Notes under the pieces: generated by a model
The model's database searches: none
What the model was told of the DNA's origin: nothing
What the model saw: only the letters and a program-made list of their open reading frames with translations
Assembly (NCBI GenBank): GCA_963822955.1
Contig: CAWGJS010000002.1
Location: 744,001-808,000, forward strand
DNA: 64,000 bases
DNA from: JAJYUU01 sp963822955
GTDB lineage: Bacteria; Actinomycetota; Actinomycetes; Streptosporangiales; Streptosporangiaceae
Direction: 5' to 3'
Translations under genes and position numbers: made by a program
Shown: piece after piece, positions 1 to 8,966 of the stretch
Numbering within the stretch: the stretch's first letter is position 1
How the letters are laid out: the number at the start of each line of letters is the position of its first letter

Positions 1-983
1 TCAGCGTGTGGTGGCACATCATCGGTGTGCTCATCATCGTGGGCGTGCTCGCCTTCGCGCCATCGCACCATCAGTCGGCCAGCTTCGTGTTCGGGCACTT
101 CAACAACGACACCGGCCTGGGGCTCGGGTCGTTCTACATCGTGCTGATCGGATTGCTGCTGGCGCAGTACACCTTCACCGGCTATGACGCCTCCGCGCAC
201 ATGACCGAGGAGACGCACGACGCCGCCACGGCCGGCCCGCGTGGCATCGTCTCGTCGATCCTGGTGTCCCTGGTCGCTGGCTGGATCTTGCTGATCGGGA
301 TTACCTTCGCCATCCAGCACTACGAGCCGGAGCGACTGTCCCCCACCGGCGTCCCGCCGGCCCAGATCTTCATCGACGCGGTCGGCAACACCGGCGGCAA
401 GCTGCTGCTGCTCATCGCGATCGGGGCTCAGCTATTCTGCGGCATGTCGTCGGTCACGGCGAACTCGCGGATGATCTACGCGTTCTCGAGGGACGGCGCG
501 CTGCCCGGCTCTCGGATCTGGCACGTCGTCAACAAGCGGACCAGGACGCCGACCAACGCCATCTGGCTCGCGGCTGGCTTCGCCTTCCTCCTCGGCCTGC
601 CGTACCTGAAGAACTACACCGCCTACGCGGCTGTCACGTCCATCGCGGTGATCGGCCTGTACATCGCCTATGTGCTGCCGACGTTCCTGCGGCTGCGCCA
701 GGGCGCGAGCTTCCAGCGCGGGCCGTGGCACCTCGGCCGGTGGAGCTACCCGATCGGCTGGATCGCGGTGACCTGGGTGGTCATCATCACGGTCCTGTTC
801 ATGCTCCCCCAGGCCAGCCCCATCACGTGGCTCACGTTCAACTACGCGGTCGTTGCTGTCGTGGCGGTGGTCGGGTTCGCGGGCATCTACTGGCTGGTGT
901 CGGCCCGGCACTGGTTCACCGGGCCGCGTGTCCAGGGCACGCCCGAGGAACTGGCCGCCATCGAGCACGAGCTCTCGGCCTGA
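1..983 (+). CDS. APC-superfamily amine/amino-acid permease, C-terminal part
   Basis: Membrane transporter of the amino acid-polyamine-organocation type, cut by the window edge. The frame is open from base 3, so the GTG at 6 is probably internal: about 325 residues remain, against about 480-520 in complete family members. Seven or eight long hydrophobic segments are visible, for example around residues 3-20, 45-62, 85-105, 130-150 and 270-300, separated by short polar loops. The tail is short and polar (ends IEHELSA). The stop lies 2 nt before the start of the glutamine-synthetase-like gene, so the two are almost certainly co-transcribed. By context it imports the amine that the following enzymes degrade. 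The substrate cannot be read from sequence. Confidence 0.85.
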   Translation, partial: SVWWHIIGVLIIVGVLAFAPSHHQSASFVFGHFNNDTGLGLGSFYIVLIGLLLAQYTFTGYDASAHMTEETHDAATAGPRGIVSSILVSLVAGWILLIGITFAIQHYEPERLSPTGVPPAQIFIDAVGNTGGKLLLLIAIGAQLFCGMSSVTANSRMIYAFSRDGALPGSRIWHVVNKRTRTPTNAIWLAAGFAFLLGLPYLKNYTAYAAVTSIAVIGLYIAYVLPTFLRLRQGASFQRGPWHLGRWSYPIGWIAVTWVVIITVLFMLPQASPITWLTFNYAVVAVVAVVGFAGIYWLVSARHWFTGPRVQGTPEELAAIEHELSA

Positions 984-985
984 GC

Positions 986-2368
986 ATGACCGACAAGCAC
1001 GCAGGCGTGGCTCGTCCAGGGATGCTCTCCCTGGACGAGCTGCGCCAGCTCGTCGCCGGTGACGAGATCGATACCGTGATCCTCGCCCTGACCGACATGC
1101 AGGGCCGGCTCCAGGGCAAGCGGCTGTCCGCCGAGTTCTTCCTGGCCGAGGTCGCACACGAGTTCTCCGAAGGCTGCAATTACCTGCTCGCCGTTGACGT
1201 GGACATGAACACCGTCGACGGCTACCAGATGTCGTCCTGGGAGCGCGGCTACGGCGACTTTGTCATGAAGCCGGACATGGCGACGCTCCGGCGGATCCCC
1301 TGGCACCCTGGCACCGCCCTTGTGCTGGCTGACCTGCTCTGGCTGAACGGCACGCCGGTGCTTGAGTCGCCTCGTCAGATCCTCCAGCGTCAGGTGGCCC
1401 GGCTGGCCGAGCGTGACCTCGTCGCCCTGGCCGGGACGGAGCTGGAGTTCGTCGTCTACAACGACACCTACGAGCAGGCGGCCGCGAAGAACTACGCTGA
1501 CCTGGTCCCCGCGAACGGCTACAACGTGGACTACTCGATCCTCGGCACCTCCAGGATCGAGCCGCTGCTCCGGCGCCTGCGCAACGGCATGGCCGGCGCC
1601 GGCCTCTACGTCGAGTCGGCCAAGGGCGAATGCAACCTCGGCCAGCACGAGATCGCGTTCCGGTACGCCGACGCGGTCACGACCTGCGACAACCACTCGA
1701 TCTACAAGACCGGCGCGAAGGAGATCGCGGCCCAGGACGGCATGAGCATCACCTTCATGGCCAAGCCGAACGCCCGCGAGGGCAACTCCTGCCACATCCA
1801 CCTGTCGCTGCGCGGCAGCGACGGCACGCCGGTCCTGGCCGGGGACGGCCCACATGGCCTGTCCACGCTGGGCGAGCACTTCCTGGCCGGCCAACTAGCC
1901 GCGATGCGCGAGCTGACCCTCTGCTACGCGCCAAACATCAACTCGTACAAGCGATACGTGCCGGGCAGCTTCGCGCCAACCTCGGTGCGCTGGGGCGTGG
2001 ATAACCGGAGCTGCGCACTGCGCCTGGTTGGGCACGGCTACTCGCTGCGAGGGGAGAACCGCACGCCCGGCGGCGACGTCAATCCCTACCTCGCGGTGGC
2101 GGCGATGATCGCGGCCGGGCTGCACGGGATCGACAACGAGCTGCCACTGGAGCCCGCGTTCGCCGGCAACGCGTACGAGGGTGACAACCCGCGAGTGCCG
2201 CATACGCTGCGCCACGCGCTGGAACTATGGCAGGGCAGCAAGATCGCCGCCGCCGCGTTCGGGGCCGAGGTGACCGAGCACTACGCGAACTACGCCAGGG
2301 TCGAGCTCGCCGCCTATGACGCCGCCGTCACCGACTGGGAACTCCGCCGCTGCTTCGAGCGGCTCTAG
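986..2368 (+). CDS. Glutamine synthetase-like gamma-glutamylamine ligase (GlnA3/GlnA4/PuuA type)
   Basis: A 460-residue member of the glutamine synthetase fold, predicted to ligate glutamate to an amine using ATP. Visible motifs include ECNLGQHEI (metal and glutamate binding), GNSCHIHLSL (the H-x-H region) and NSYKRYVPGSFAP (nucleotide/substrate region). The ATG at 986 lies 2 nt after the permease stop; the frame is open further upstream, but that stretch lies inside the permease gene. The adenylylation tyrosine segment of housekeeping GlnA is not recognisable. Neighbours (permease, aldehyde dehydrogenase, SDR, gamma-glutamyl hydrolase) indicate amine catabolism rather than ammonia assimilation. 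Known relatives act on putrescine (PuuA), polyamines (Streptomyces GlnA3) or ethanolamine (GlnA4). Which amine applies here is inference. Confidence 0.9.
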   Translation: MTDKHAGVARPGMLSLDELRQLVAGDEIDTVILALTDMQGRLQGKRLSAEFFLAEVAHEFSEGCNYLLAVDVDMNTVDGYQMSSWERGYGDFVMKPDMATLRRIPWHPGTALVLADLLWLNGTPVLESPRQILQRQVARLAERDLVALAGTELEFVVYNDTYEQAAAKNYADLVPANGYNVDYSILGTSRIEPLLRRLRNGMAGAGLYVESAKGECNLGQHEIAFRYADAVTTCDNHSIYKTGAKEIAAQDGMSITFMAKPNAREGNSCHIHLSLRGSDGTPVLAGDGPHGLSTLGEHFLAGQLAAMRELTLCYAPNINSYKRYVPGSFAPTSVRWGVDNRSCALRLVGHGYSLRGENRTPGGDVNPYLAVAAMIAAGLHGIDNELPLEPAFAGNAYEGDNPRVPHTLRHALELWQGSKIAAAAFGAEVTEHYANYARVELAAYDAAVTDWELRRCFERL

Positions 2369-2435
2369 CGCAACCCCGGGCGCATCACTGACACGCTCTT
2401 CCGCACCGCGAACGACAGGACATGACACAGCAGCC

Positions 2436-3797
2436 ATGACCATCTATACCGTGATCAACCCGGCTACCGAGCAGCCGGTCAAGCGGGTTGAGCTCAATTC
2501 GGCCGAGCAGACCGACGCTGCCATCGAGCGCGCGGCCAGGGCGCAGGAGTCCTGGCGGGCCGTCGCCCCCGGCGACCGGGCGAGGCTGCTGCGCCGCTTC
2601 GCTGAGCAGGTCGACGCCCACATTGGCGAGCTGGCCGCGCTGGAAACGACCGGTTCCGGCCACCCCATCGGTGCCGCGACCTGGGAAGCCGGCCAGGTCC
2701 GCGACGTTCTTGCCTACTACGCTGCGGCCCCGGAGCGGATGACCGGCCGCCAGATCCCCGTTCCCGGTGGTCTGGACGTGACCTTCAAGGAGCCCGTTGG
2801 CGTTGTCGGCCTGATCGTCCCGTGGAACTTCCCCATGCCGATCCTGTCCTGGGGCATGGCTCCGGCGCTGGCGGCGGGCTGCACGGTGGTGGCCAAGCCC
2901 GCCGAGATGACGCCGCTGACCGCCATCCGGATTGGCGAGCTGGCACTGGCGGCAGGGCTACCCGAGGGCGTGTTCCAGGTGCTGCCCGGCAAGGGCAGCG
3001 TTGTTGGCCAGCGCCTGGTCGATCACCCGCTCGTGCGCAAGATCGTCTTCACCGGCTCAACCGAGGTCGGGCAGCGGATCATGACGGGGTGCGCCCGGCA
3101 CATTAAGCGGCTCACTCTCGAGCTCGGCGGCAAGAGCGCAAACATCGTCTTCGCCGACTCCGACATCGAGAAGGCCGCGGCTACCGCGCCTAACGCGGTG
3201 TTCGACAACGCGGGTCAGGACTGCTGTGCGCGGTCCAGGATCCTGGTCGAGGCGAGTGTGCTTGAGAGGTTCATGTCCTTGCTCGAGCCGGCGGTCAAGG
3301 GAGTGCGAGTCGGCGACCCGGCGGCCGAAGACACCCAGATGGGGCCGCTGATCTCGGCCGGGCAGCGCGCGCACGTGGCCAGCTTCGTGCCCGATGGCGC
3401 GCCGGTCGCGTTCCGCGGCAGCGCGCCAGACGGTCCTGGCTTCTGGTACCCGCCGACGGTGCTCGCGCCGGTTAGCACCGGCAACCCTGCTTACACCGAG
3501 GAGATCTTCGGTCCGGTCGTGACGGTCACGCCGTTCGCCGACGAGGCCGAGGCGATCGCGATGGCCAACGACTCGCCGTACGGTCTGTCGGGGTCGATCT
3601 GGACGAGCAACGTCGGCCGCGCGATCCGCGTCTCCCGCGGCGTCGAGACCGGCAATCTCTCGGTGAACTCGCACTCGTCAGTCAGGTACTGGACGCCGTT
3701 CGGGGGCTTCAAGCAATCCGGACTCGGGCGTGAGCTCGGGCCCGATGCCGTCGACGCGTTCACCGAAGTCAAGAACGTCTTTATCGCAACCGAGTAG
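2436..3797 (+). CDS. NAD(P)-dependent aldehyde dehydrogenase
   Basis: ALDH superfamily enzyme of 453 residues, oxidising an aldehyde to a carboxylate. Landmarks in order are VPWNFPMP (cofactor-site entrance), FTGSTEVG (nucleotide binding), LELGGKS with the general-base Glu, GQDCCARSR carrying the catalytic Cys, EEIFGPV and the C-terminal PFGGFKQSGLGRE. The ATG at 2436 is chosen because the frame upstream of it is only overlap with the ligase gene. It is slightly shorter than the usual 475-500 residues. It sits 67 nt after the ligase and 79 nt before the SDR. In a gamma-glutamylation pathway it would oxidise the gamma-glutamyl-amino-aldehyde to the acid, as PuuC does. Confidence 0.92.
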   Translation: MTIYTVINPATEQPVKRVELNSAEQTDAAIERAARAQESWRAVAPGDRARLLRRFAEQVDAHIGELAALETTGSGHPIGAATWEAGQVRDVLAYYAAAPERMTGRQIPVPGGLDVTFKEPVGVVGLIVPWNFPMPILSWGMAPALAAGCTVVAKPAEMTPLTAIRIGELALAAGLPEGVFQVLPGKGSVVGQRLVDHPLVRKIVFTGSTEVGQRIMTGCARHIKRLTLELGGKSANIVFADSDIEKAAATAPNAVFDNAGQDCCARSRILVEASVLERFMSLLEPAVKGVRVGDPAAEDTQMGPLISAGQRAHVASFVPDGAPVAFRGSAPDGPGFWYPPTVLAPVSTGNPAYTEEIFGPVVTVTPFADEAEAIAMANDSPYGLSGSIWTSNVGRAIRVSRGVETGNLSVNSHSSVRYWTPFGGFKQSGLGRELGPDAVDAFTEVKNVFIATE

Positions 3798-3876
3798 GAA
3801 ACGGGGCCGCGGGGCGGACTGCCGCCCGACACGGCGTCGTGCTTGAGGCCAGGCCAGTTAACGGACGGAGCGGACC

Positions 3877-4641
3877 ATGCAGCGCCTGCAGGATCGGGTT
3901 GTCGTAGTCACCGGGGCGGGTAGCGGGCTCGGCCTGGCCAGTGCCCGGCGGATGGCAGAGGAGGGCGCCAGGATCGTGGCGGTCGACATTGACGAGCAAG
4001 CATGCGTCACCGCGGCCAAGGAAACCGGCGGCGAGTTCGTGGTGGCCGACGTTTCCGACGAGGACCAGGTCCGCGACCTGTTCGACGGTGTTGCTGACCG
4101 CTACGGGCGAGTCGACGTGGCTTTCAACAACGCTGGCATCTCCCCGCCCGAGGACGACTCGATCCTGACCACCGGCATTGAGGCCTGGCGGCGCGTACAG
4201 GAGATCAATCTCACCTCGGTCTACTTGTGCTGCAAGTACGTGCTGCCGCACATGCAGCGCCAGGGCAAGGGCTCGATTATCAACACGGCGTCCTTCGTGG
4301 CCGTACTCGGCGCGGCCACCTCGCAGATCTCCTACACCGCCTCCAAGGGCGGCGTGCTGGCAATGAGCCGGGAGCTTGGCGTGCAGTTCGCCCGCGAGGG
4401 CATCCGGGTCAACGCGCTGTGCCCAGGGCCGATTAACACGCCGCTGCTGCGGGAACTGTTCGCCGCCGATCCCGAGCGGGCAGCCCGGCGCCTTGTGCAT
4501 GTTCCGATGGGCCGGTTCGGCGAGCCCGAGGAGATTGCCGCCGCGGTTGCCTTCCTGGCGAGCGACGACTCATCGTTCATTACTGCGTCGCAGTTCCTGG
4601 TCGACGGCGGCATCACCGGCGCATACGTAACGCCCGTGTGA
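3877..4641 (+). CDS. Short-chain dehydrogenase/reductase (classical SDR)
   Basis: A 254-residue Rossmann oxidoreductase. Cofactor motif TGAGSGLG lies near the N-terminus, the structural NNAG motif follows in mid-protein, and the catalytic Tyr/Lys pair is in YTASKGG. The acidic residue after the second strand (VAVDID) suggests a preference for NAD(H). The ATG at 3877 is preceded by a purine-rich ribosome site (ACGGAG). The stop overlaps the GTG of the next gene by 4 nt, implying translational coupling to the hydrolase. In this operon it occupies the place where the Puu pathway has a flavin oxidase, so oxidation of an alcohol group (for example of gamma-glutamyl-ethanolamide) is a plausible but unproven role. 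Confidence 0.92.
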   Translation: MQRLQDRVVVVTGAGSGLGLASARRMAEEGARIVAVDIDEQACVTAAKETGGEFVVADVSDEDQVRDLFDGVADRYGRVDVAFNNAGISPPEDDSILTTGIEAWRRVQEINLTSVYLCCKYVLPHMQRQGKGSIINTASFVAVLGAATSQISYTASKGGVLAMSRELGVQFAREGIRVNALCPGPINTPLLRELFAADPERAARRLVHVPMGRFGEPEEIAAAVAFLASDDSSFITASQFLVDGGITGAYVTPV

Positions 4642-5441
4642 CAACCTGTGTAACTATGACTATGACGACCGCCGGGGGCGCGACGATCACCGGCCCGCTC
4701 ATCGGGATCAGCAGCTATTCGCTGCGGGCGCGCTGGAGTACCTGGGACGACGTGGCGGACCTGCTGCCGCACCGGTATGTCGAGATGGTCGCGCAGGCCG
4801 GCGGGCTGCCAGTGCTGCTGCCGCCGACCGCCCGCGTCGCCGACGTGCTGCCCAGGCTAGACGGCCTGATCCTGTCAGGCGGCAGCGACGTCGAGCCGTC
4901 GCGGTACGGCGCTGCGCCTGATCCTGCTTCGGGGCCCTTCTTCCCTGCACGCGATGCCGCCGAACTGGAGCTGTGCCGCGGTGCACTAGCCGACGGGCTC
5001 CCGGTGCTCGCCATCTGCCGCGGGCTCCAGGTCATCAATGTGGCGCTCGGCGGGACCCTGCACCAGCATCTGCCCGACGTGGTCGGGAACGACAGCCACT
5101 CACCGCAGGAGACTGGCTATGGCACTCATAAGGTCAGCGTCGCCGCCGGGTCACAGCTGAGCGCGGCCCTCGGTCGCAGCGAAGCCGCCGTGCCGACCCA
5201 CCATCATCAGGCAGTCGACCGGCTCGGCACCGGCCTCGTCGCCACAGCGTGGGCGGATGACGGCATCATCGAGGCCGCCGAGCTAGAGCCTCCGACGGCC
5301 CCCGACAGTGCGCTGCCACGCGCCAGTTCGCAGTTCATGGTGGCTGTGCAGTGGCATCCCGAGGTTGGCGACGACCCGAGCCTGTTCAAGGCCTTGATCG
5401 CCGCGGCTGGTCAGCGGCGTCAGCAGCCGCACGGCGCCTGA
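4638..5441 (+). CDS. Class I glutamine amidotransferase-like gamma-glutamyl hydrolase (PuuD type)
   Basis: A 267-residue protein of the peptidase C26/GATase-1 family that removes the gamma-glutamyl group at the end of gamma-glutamylated amine catabolism. The nucleophile is in LAICRGLQVIN, the catalytic His/Glu in VQWHPE, and the oxyanion region in LILSGGSDVEP. The GTG at 4638 gives a 4-nt overlap (GTGA) with the SDR stop. In-frame ATGs at 4656 and 4662 are alternatives. It is last in the operon, and no gene follows for about 265 nt. Known relatives release glutamate plus GABA (PuuD) or another amino acid. The exact product depends on the amine. Confidence 0.88.
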   Translation: MTTCVTMTMTTAGGATITGPLIGISSYSLRARWSTWDDVADLLPHRYVEMVAQAGGLPVLLPPTARVADVLPRLDGLILSGGSDVEPSRYGAAPDPASGPFFPARDAAELELCRGALADGLPVLAICRGLQVINVALGGTLHQHLPDVVGNDSHSPQETGYGTHKVSVAAGSQLSAALGRSEAAVPTHHHQAVDRLGTGLVATAWADDGIIEAAELEPPTAPDSALPRASSQFMVAVQWHPEVGDDPSLFKALIAAAGQRRQQPHGA

Positions 5442-5694
5442 CCCCGCTCGGCGCCGTTAGGCACTCGCCAATTGCGAGCGGAAGTGGCCAATCGCGGGCT
5501 GGATCCGCCCGCGCGCCGATGCCTAGGATCACTTTGTATGCGCAGCGTGCGCCCAGATTCGTAGCAAATATGGATAAAACAGCTCCCAGGCCTGCAGGTG
5601 ATGCGTACAAAGTCGCCCTAGGTATGGGAGCGAAAGGAATATACCCGGCGATTCGTCACCTGGCTGCCGATCTGAAGCTGGCATCGCAGGCCGC

Positions 5695-5700
5695 TAAGGT
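5695..5700 (+). promoter_or_regulatory. Putative -10 element of a leaderless transcript (S10 peptidase)
   Basis: TAAGGT lies 6 nt before the ATG at 5707, with no ribosome-binding site between. The same TAnnnT-N6/7-start arrangement recurs upstream of at least nine other genes in this window, which fits leaderless transcription as known in actinobacteria. No -35 element is evident. Confidence 0.4.
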
Positions 5701-5706
5701 TCAGCC

Positions 5707-7191
5707 ATGACGCATGCCCCCGAGGACGCGGCCGGGCAGCCGCCCGCTGAGCAACCTGCCATCGCTGCCGAGCCCACCGATGATCTCGTGACAACCCGGC
5801 ACTCGATCACGATCGACGGAGCCGAGCTGCACTACACGGTCACGGCCGGACGGATGGTGCTGCGGCTCGAGGGGCACACCGACGACAAGTTCGACGGCCC
5901 GAAGCCCAAGGCTGAGGTGTTCGTCACCGCCTACACCGCCGATTCCGACGATCCCGTCGCCAGGCCGGTCACGTTCGCATTCAACGGCGGGCCAGGCTCC
6001 TCCAGCGTGTGGCTGCATCTCGGCCTGCTCGGCCCGCGCCGGGTGCTGATGGGCGACGTCGGCCAGCTTCTGCCGCCGCCTTATGCGCTGGCCGACAATC
6101 CGCAGACCCTCCTCCGCCACAGCGACCTGGTCTTCATCGATCCCGTCTCGACCGGATTCTCGCGCGCGGTCAAGGGCGAGAAGTCGAAGGACTTCCATGG
6201 CTACGGCGGCGACATCGAGTCGGTCGGCGAGGTGATCCGCCTGTGGACCACGCGCAACGGACGCTGGATGTCGCCGAAGTACCTGTGCGGCGAGTCGTAC
6301 GGGACGACACGGGCCGCCGGTCTGGCGCGGCACCTGCAGGAGCGCTACGGGCTGTACCTCAACGGCCTGATGCTGGTCTCCGCCGTCCTCGACTTCGGCA
6401 CCGCCGAGTTCGGCGGCGGCAACGACGACCCTTACGCGCTCTACCTGCCGACCTACGCCGCAGTCGCGCACTATCACGGCAAGCATGGCGACCGCCCGCT
6501 CCGCCACGTGCTGGCCGATGCCGAGGCCTATGCCGAGCGGGACTATCTGTGGGTGCTCGGCCGCGGCTCCCGGCTGACTGCGGCGGAGCGGGCCGCCGCC
6601 GCGGCGCGGGTGGCCGACCTTTCCGGCCTGTCGGCCGACTACGTCGACCGGGTCGACCTGCGGCCGGAACACGTCCGGTTCCTGACCGAACTGCTGCGCG
6701 ACCGGCGGCTCGTGGTCGGGCGGATCGACGGCCGGTTCACTGGCTGGGACTCTGATTACGGTCGCGAGACCTGGACCTCAGACCCGTCCATCGACGCGAT
6801 CATCGGCCCCTACACCGCTGCGCTCAATCACTACGTGCGTGCCGAGCTCGGCTACTCAAACGACCTGCCCTACGAGGTCCTGACCGACCGGGTCAATCCG
6901 TGGTCGTACCAGGAGTTCGAGAATCAGCACGTCAACGTACTGGCGAAGCTGGCCGCGGCGATGCGGGCCAATCCCCACATGCGCGTGCACGTGGATTGCG
7001 GCTACCACGACCTGGCCACTCCGTACTTCGCGGCCGAGCACTCGTTCGCTCACCTGGCCATCCCTGCCGAGCTGGCGGCGAATATCGGCTTCAGCTACTA
7101 CGAGGCCGGGCACATGATGTACCTGCACGAGCCGAGCCGCCTGGCCCAGTCCGAGCAGCTCGCCGGGTTCGTGACGGCCGCCACGCGCTAG
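5707..7191 (+). CDS. S10 family serine carboxypeptidase-like protein
   Basis: A 494-residue alpha/beta-hydrolase of peptidase family S10. The oxyanion motif NGGPGSSSVW is near residue 97, the nucleophile Ser in CGESYGTTRAAG near residue 200, the likely catalytic Asp in CGYHDLATPY and the catalytic His in AGHMMYLH near the C-terminus. No signal peptide is visible at the Asp/Glu/Pro-rich N-terminus, so it is probably cytoplasmic, unlike eukaryotic vacuolar relatives. The start at ATG 5707 is supported by a close upstream -10 element. It is a single gene; the following ABC genes have their own probable promoter. Substrate is unknown. Confidence 0.88.
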   Translation: MTHAPEDAAGQPPAEQPAIAAEPTDDLVTTRHSITIDGAELHYTVTAGRMVLRLEGHTDDKFDGPKPKAEVFVTAYTADSDDPVARPVTFAFNGGPGSSSVWLHLGLLGPRRVLMGDVGQLLPPPYALADNPQTLLRHSDLVFIDPVSTGFSRAVKGEKSKDFHGYGGDIESVGEVIRLWTTRNGRWMSPKYLCGESYGTTRAAGLARHLQERYGLYLNGLMLVSAVLDFGTAEFGGGNDDPYALYLPTYAAVAHYHGKHGDRPLRHVLADAEAYAERDYLWVLGRGSRLTAAERAAAAARVADLSGLSADYVDRVDLRPEHVRFLTELLRDRRLVVGRIDGRFTGWDSDYGRETWTSDPSIDAIIGPYTAALNHYVRAELGYSNDLPYEVLTDRVNPWSYQEFENQHVNVLAKLAAAMRANPHMRVHVDCGYHDLATPYFAAEHSFAHLAIPAELAANIGFSYYEAGHMMYLHEPSRLAQSEQLAGFVTAATR

Positions 7192-7221
7192 CCCTGAAGA
7201 CCGGCAAGGACAGGCAGACCC

Positions 7222-7227
7222 TAGACT
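7222..7227 (+). promoter_or_regulatory. Putative -10 element of a leaderless transcript (ABC ATPase)
   Basis: TAGACT lies 7 nt before the GTG at 7235. No Shine-Dalgarno sequence intervenes, so the ABC transporter mRNA may begin at or next to its start codon. Confidence 0.42.
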
Positions 7228-7234
7228 CGCCAGC

Positions 7235-8161
7235 GTGAGCAACGCGCCGGCCCTGGAGATTGACGGCCTGGTCAAGCGTTACCGGGACACGCAAGCTGTC
7301 GCCGGCCTGTCACTGCGCGCGGAGCGAGCGCAGGTCACTGCCATCCTCGGCCCGAACGGTGCAGGCAAGACCACCACCATCGAGACCTGCGAGGGCTACC
7401 GCAAGGCAGACAGCGGCACGGTCCGGGTGCTCGGGCTCGATCCGGTCTCTGACGCGCGCGAGCTGCGCTCCAGGGTCGGGGTGATGCTGCAGACCGGGGG
7501 CGTCCCGACGACGGCGCGTGCTGGCGAGTACCTGCGCGTCATGGCGAGCTTCTACGCCCATCCGCTCGACCCGGACGCGCTGCTCGCCGTGCTGGGCCTC
7601 AGCGGCTCGGCGCGCATCCCGTACAAGCACCTGTCTGGCGGCCAGCAACAGCGGCTCGGCCTCGCCGCGGCCGTCATCGGCAGGCCGGAGCTGGTGTTCC
7701 TGGACGAGCCGACAGCCGGTCTCGATCCGCAGGCCAGGCACGCGACCTGGGAACTGATCGAAGGGCTGCGGTCGGGCGGGACGGCTGTGATCCTGGCGAC
7801 GCATTACATGGAGGAGGCTGAGCGACTAGCCGACCAGGTCGTGATTCTCGATCAGGGCCAGGTCGTCGCTAGCGGCGGGCCCGCCGAGCTCACCGGGTCC
7901 GACGGAGAGCTCCGGTTCCGCGCCGAGCCAGGCCTGGACCTAGCCGCACTGCTGGCCGCGCTGCCAGCGGGCGCCGTCGCCAAGGAGTCGCCGGCCGGGC
8001 ATTACCTCATCGAGAGCGTTGACCGTGTCGATCCGCAGCTTATTGCCTCGGTGACGGCCTGGTGCGCCGAGCACGGCGTACTGGCCAGAGACCTGCAGAT
8101 CGAGAGCCGCACGCTCGAGGACCTGTTCCTGGAGCTGACCGGGCGGGGCCTGCGCTCATGA
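7235..8161 (+). CDS. ABC transporter ATP-binding protein (drug/heme-export type)
   Basis: A 308-residue ATPase subunit of an ABC-2 type exporter. Walker A is GPNGAGKTTT near residue 37, the signature motif LSGGQQQRLG near 132, Walker B LVFLDEPTAGLDP near 153, and the H-loop is in ILATHYMEEAERL. A C-terminal domain of about 90 residues follows, as in DrrA/CcmA-like ATPases. The partner permease starts 16 nt downstream. In many actinobacteria this ATPase-permease pair lies immediately upstream of ctaA (heme A synthase), so a function connected with heme or cytochrome oxidase maturation is possible, but the substrate is not determined. Confidence 0.93.
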   Translation: MSNAPALEIDGLVKRYRDTQAVAGLSLRAERAQVTAILGPNGAGKTTTIETCEGYRKADSGTVRVLGLDPVSDARELRSRVGVMLQTGGVPTTARAGEYLRVMASFYAHPLDPDALLAVLGLSGSARIPYKHLSGGQQQRLGLAAAVIGRPELVFLDEPTAGLDPQARHATWELIEGLRSGGTAVILATHYMEEAERLADQVVILDQGQVVASGGPAELTGSDGELRFRAEPGLDLAALLAALPAGAVAKESPAGHYLIESVDRVDPQLIASVTAWCAEHGVLARDLQIESRTLEDLFLELTGRGLRS

Positions 8162-8177
8162 CAGGAGCGCTGGCACC

Positions 8178-8966
8178 ATGACGGAGTTGCTCGCCGGGCA
8201 GTGGCCGAGTCCGGCACCGGGTGCAGCGCCACTGCCGCGGATGGTCCGCGCTCAGTCGGCGCTTGAGCTGCGCACGCTCGGCCGCAACGGTGAGCAGCTA
8301 TTGCTGATCCTCGTCATCCCGGTGCTGCTGCTGATCGCCTTCGGGTACGAGAACCTGGTGAGCGTGGGCCGAGGAAGCCGGATCGGCTTCGTCGTGCCGG
8401 GGATCCTCGCGCTGGCGGTGATGTCGACGGCCTTCACCAGCCAGGCAATCGGCACCGGCTTCGAGCGGCGATACGGTGTGCTGAAGCGCCTCGGAGCCTC
8501 GCCGCTCTCGCGCCACGGCCTGATCGCGGCCAAGACGCTCACGGTGCTCGCCGTCGAGCTCGCACAGTTCGTGATCGTGCTGGTTGTCGGTGCGCTGCTG
8601 GGCTGGACGCCGGCTGCCAGCCCGGCTGCCGTGGCGTGGGTACCGCTGCTGCTGCTGGCCGGAACGGCCGCCTTCAGCGGGCTGGCGCTGCTACTCGCAG
8701 GCACGCTTCGTGCCGAGGCGACGCTGGCCGCCGCGAACCTGCTCTACCTCGTCATGCTCGGGCTCGGCGGGGTGCTGTTCCCGCTGACCAAGTTGCCGGC
8801 ATCTGCTCAGCCAGTGCTGAAGCTCCTGCCCGCGGCGGCGCTCTCCGACGGGCTGCGCACAGTGCTCGCGCATTCCGGCGGCCTGCCGGTCCGCGATCTG
8901 CTCGTGCTCTGCGCCTGGGCAGTCGCCGCGATTGCCCTGGCTGCCCGCACGTTCCGGTGGGAGTAG
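8178..8966 (+). CDS. ABC-2 type transporter permease
   Basis: A 262-residue membrane subunit with about six hydrophobic segments: residues near 40-58, 72-90, 118-140, 150-175, 185-205 and 240-258. The cytoplasmic N-terminus contains RAQSALELRTLGRNGEQLL. It pairs with the ATPase that ends 16 nt upstream to make an exporter. The final codons overlap the GTG start proposed for the EamA-family gene by about 10 nt, so the three genes form one unit. Start ATG 8178 follows a short purine-rich region (GGAGCG). Confidence 0.9.
   Translation: MTELLAGQWPSPAPGAAPLPRMVRAQSALELRTLGRNGEQLLLILVIPVLLLIAFGYENLVSVGRGSRIGFVVPGILALAVMSTAFTSQAIGTGFERRYGVLKRLGASPLSRHGLIAAKTLTVLAVELAQFVIVLVVGALLGWTPAASPAAVAWVPLLLLAGTAAFSGLALLLAGTLRAEATLAAANLLYLVMLGLGGVLFPLTKLPASAQPVLKLLPAAALSDGLRTVLAHSGGLPVRDLLVLCAWAVAAIALAARTFRWE

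Noticed and set aside
432..1157. Long open frame on the minus strand across the permease and ligase genes
   Set aside because: Arg/Pro/Gly-rich translation typical of GC-bias shadow frames; the plus-strand genes have clear family motifs.
5442..5706. Small gene between the hydrolase and the S10 peptidase
   Set aside because: The open frame there is continuous with hydrolase shadow sequence and lacks a ribosome site; the segment is AT-richer, fitting a promoter region.
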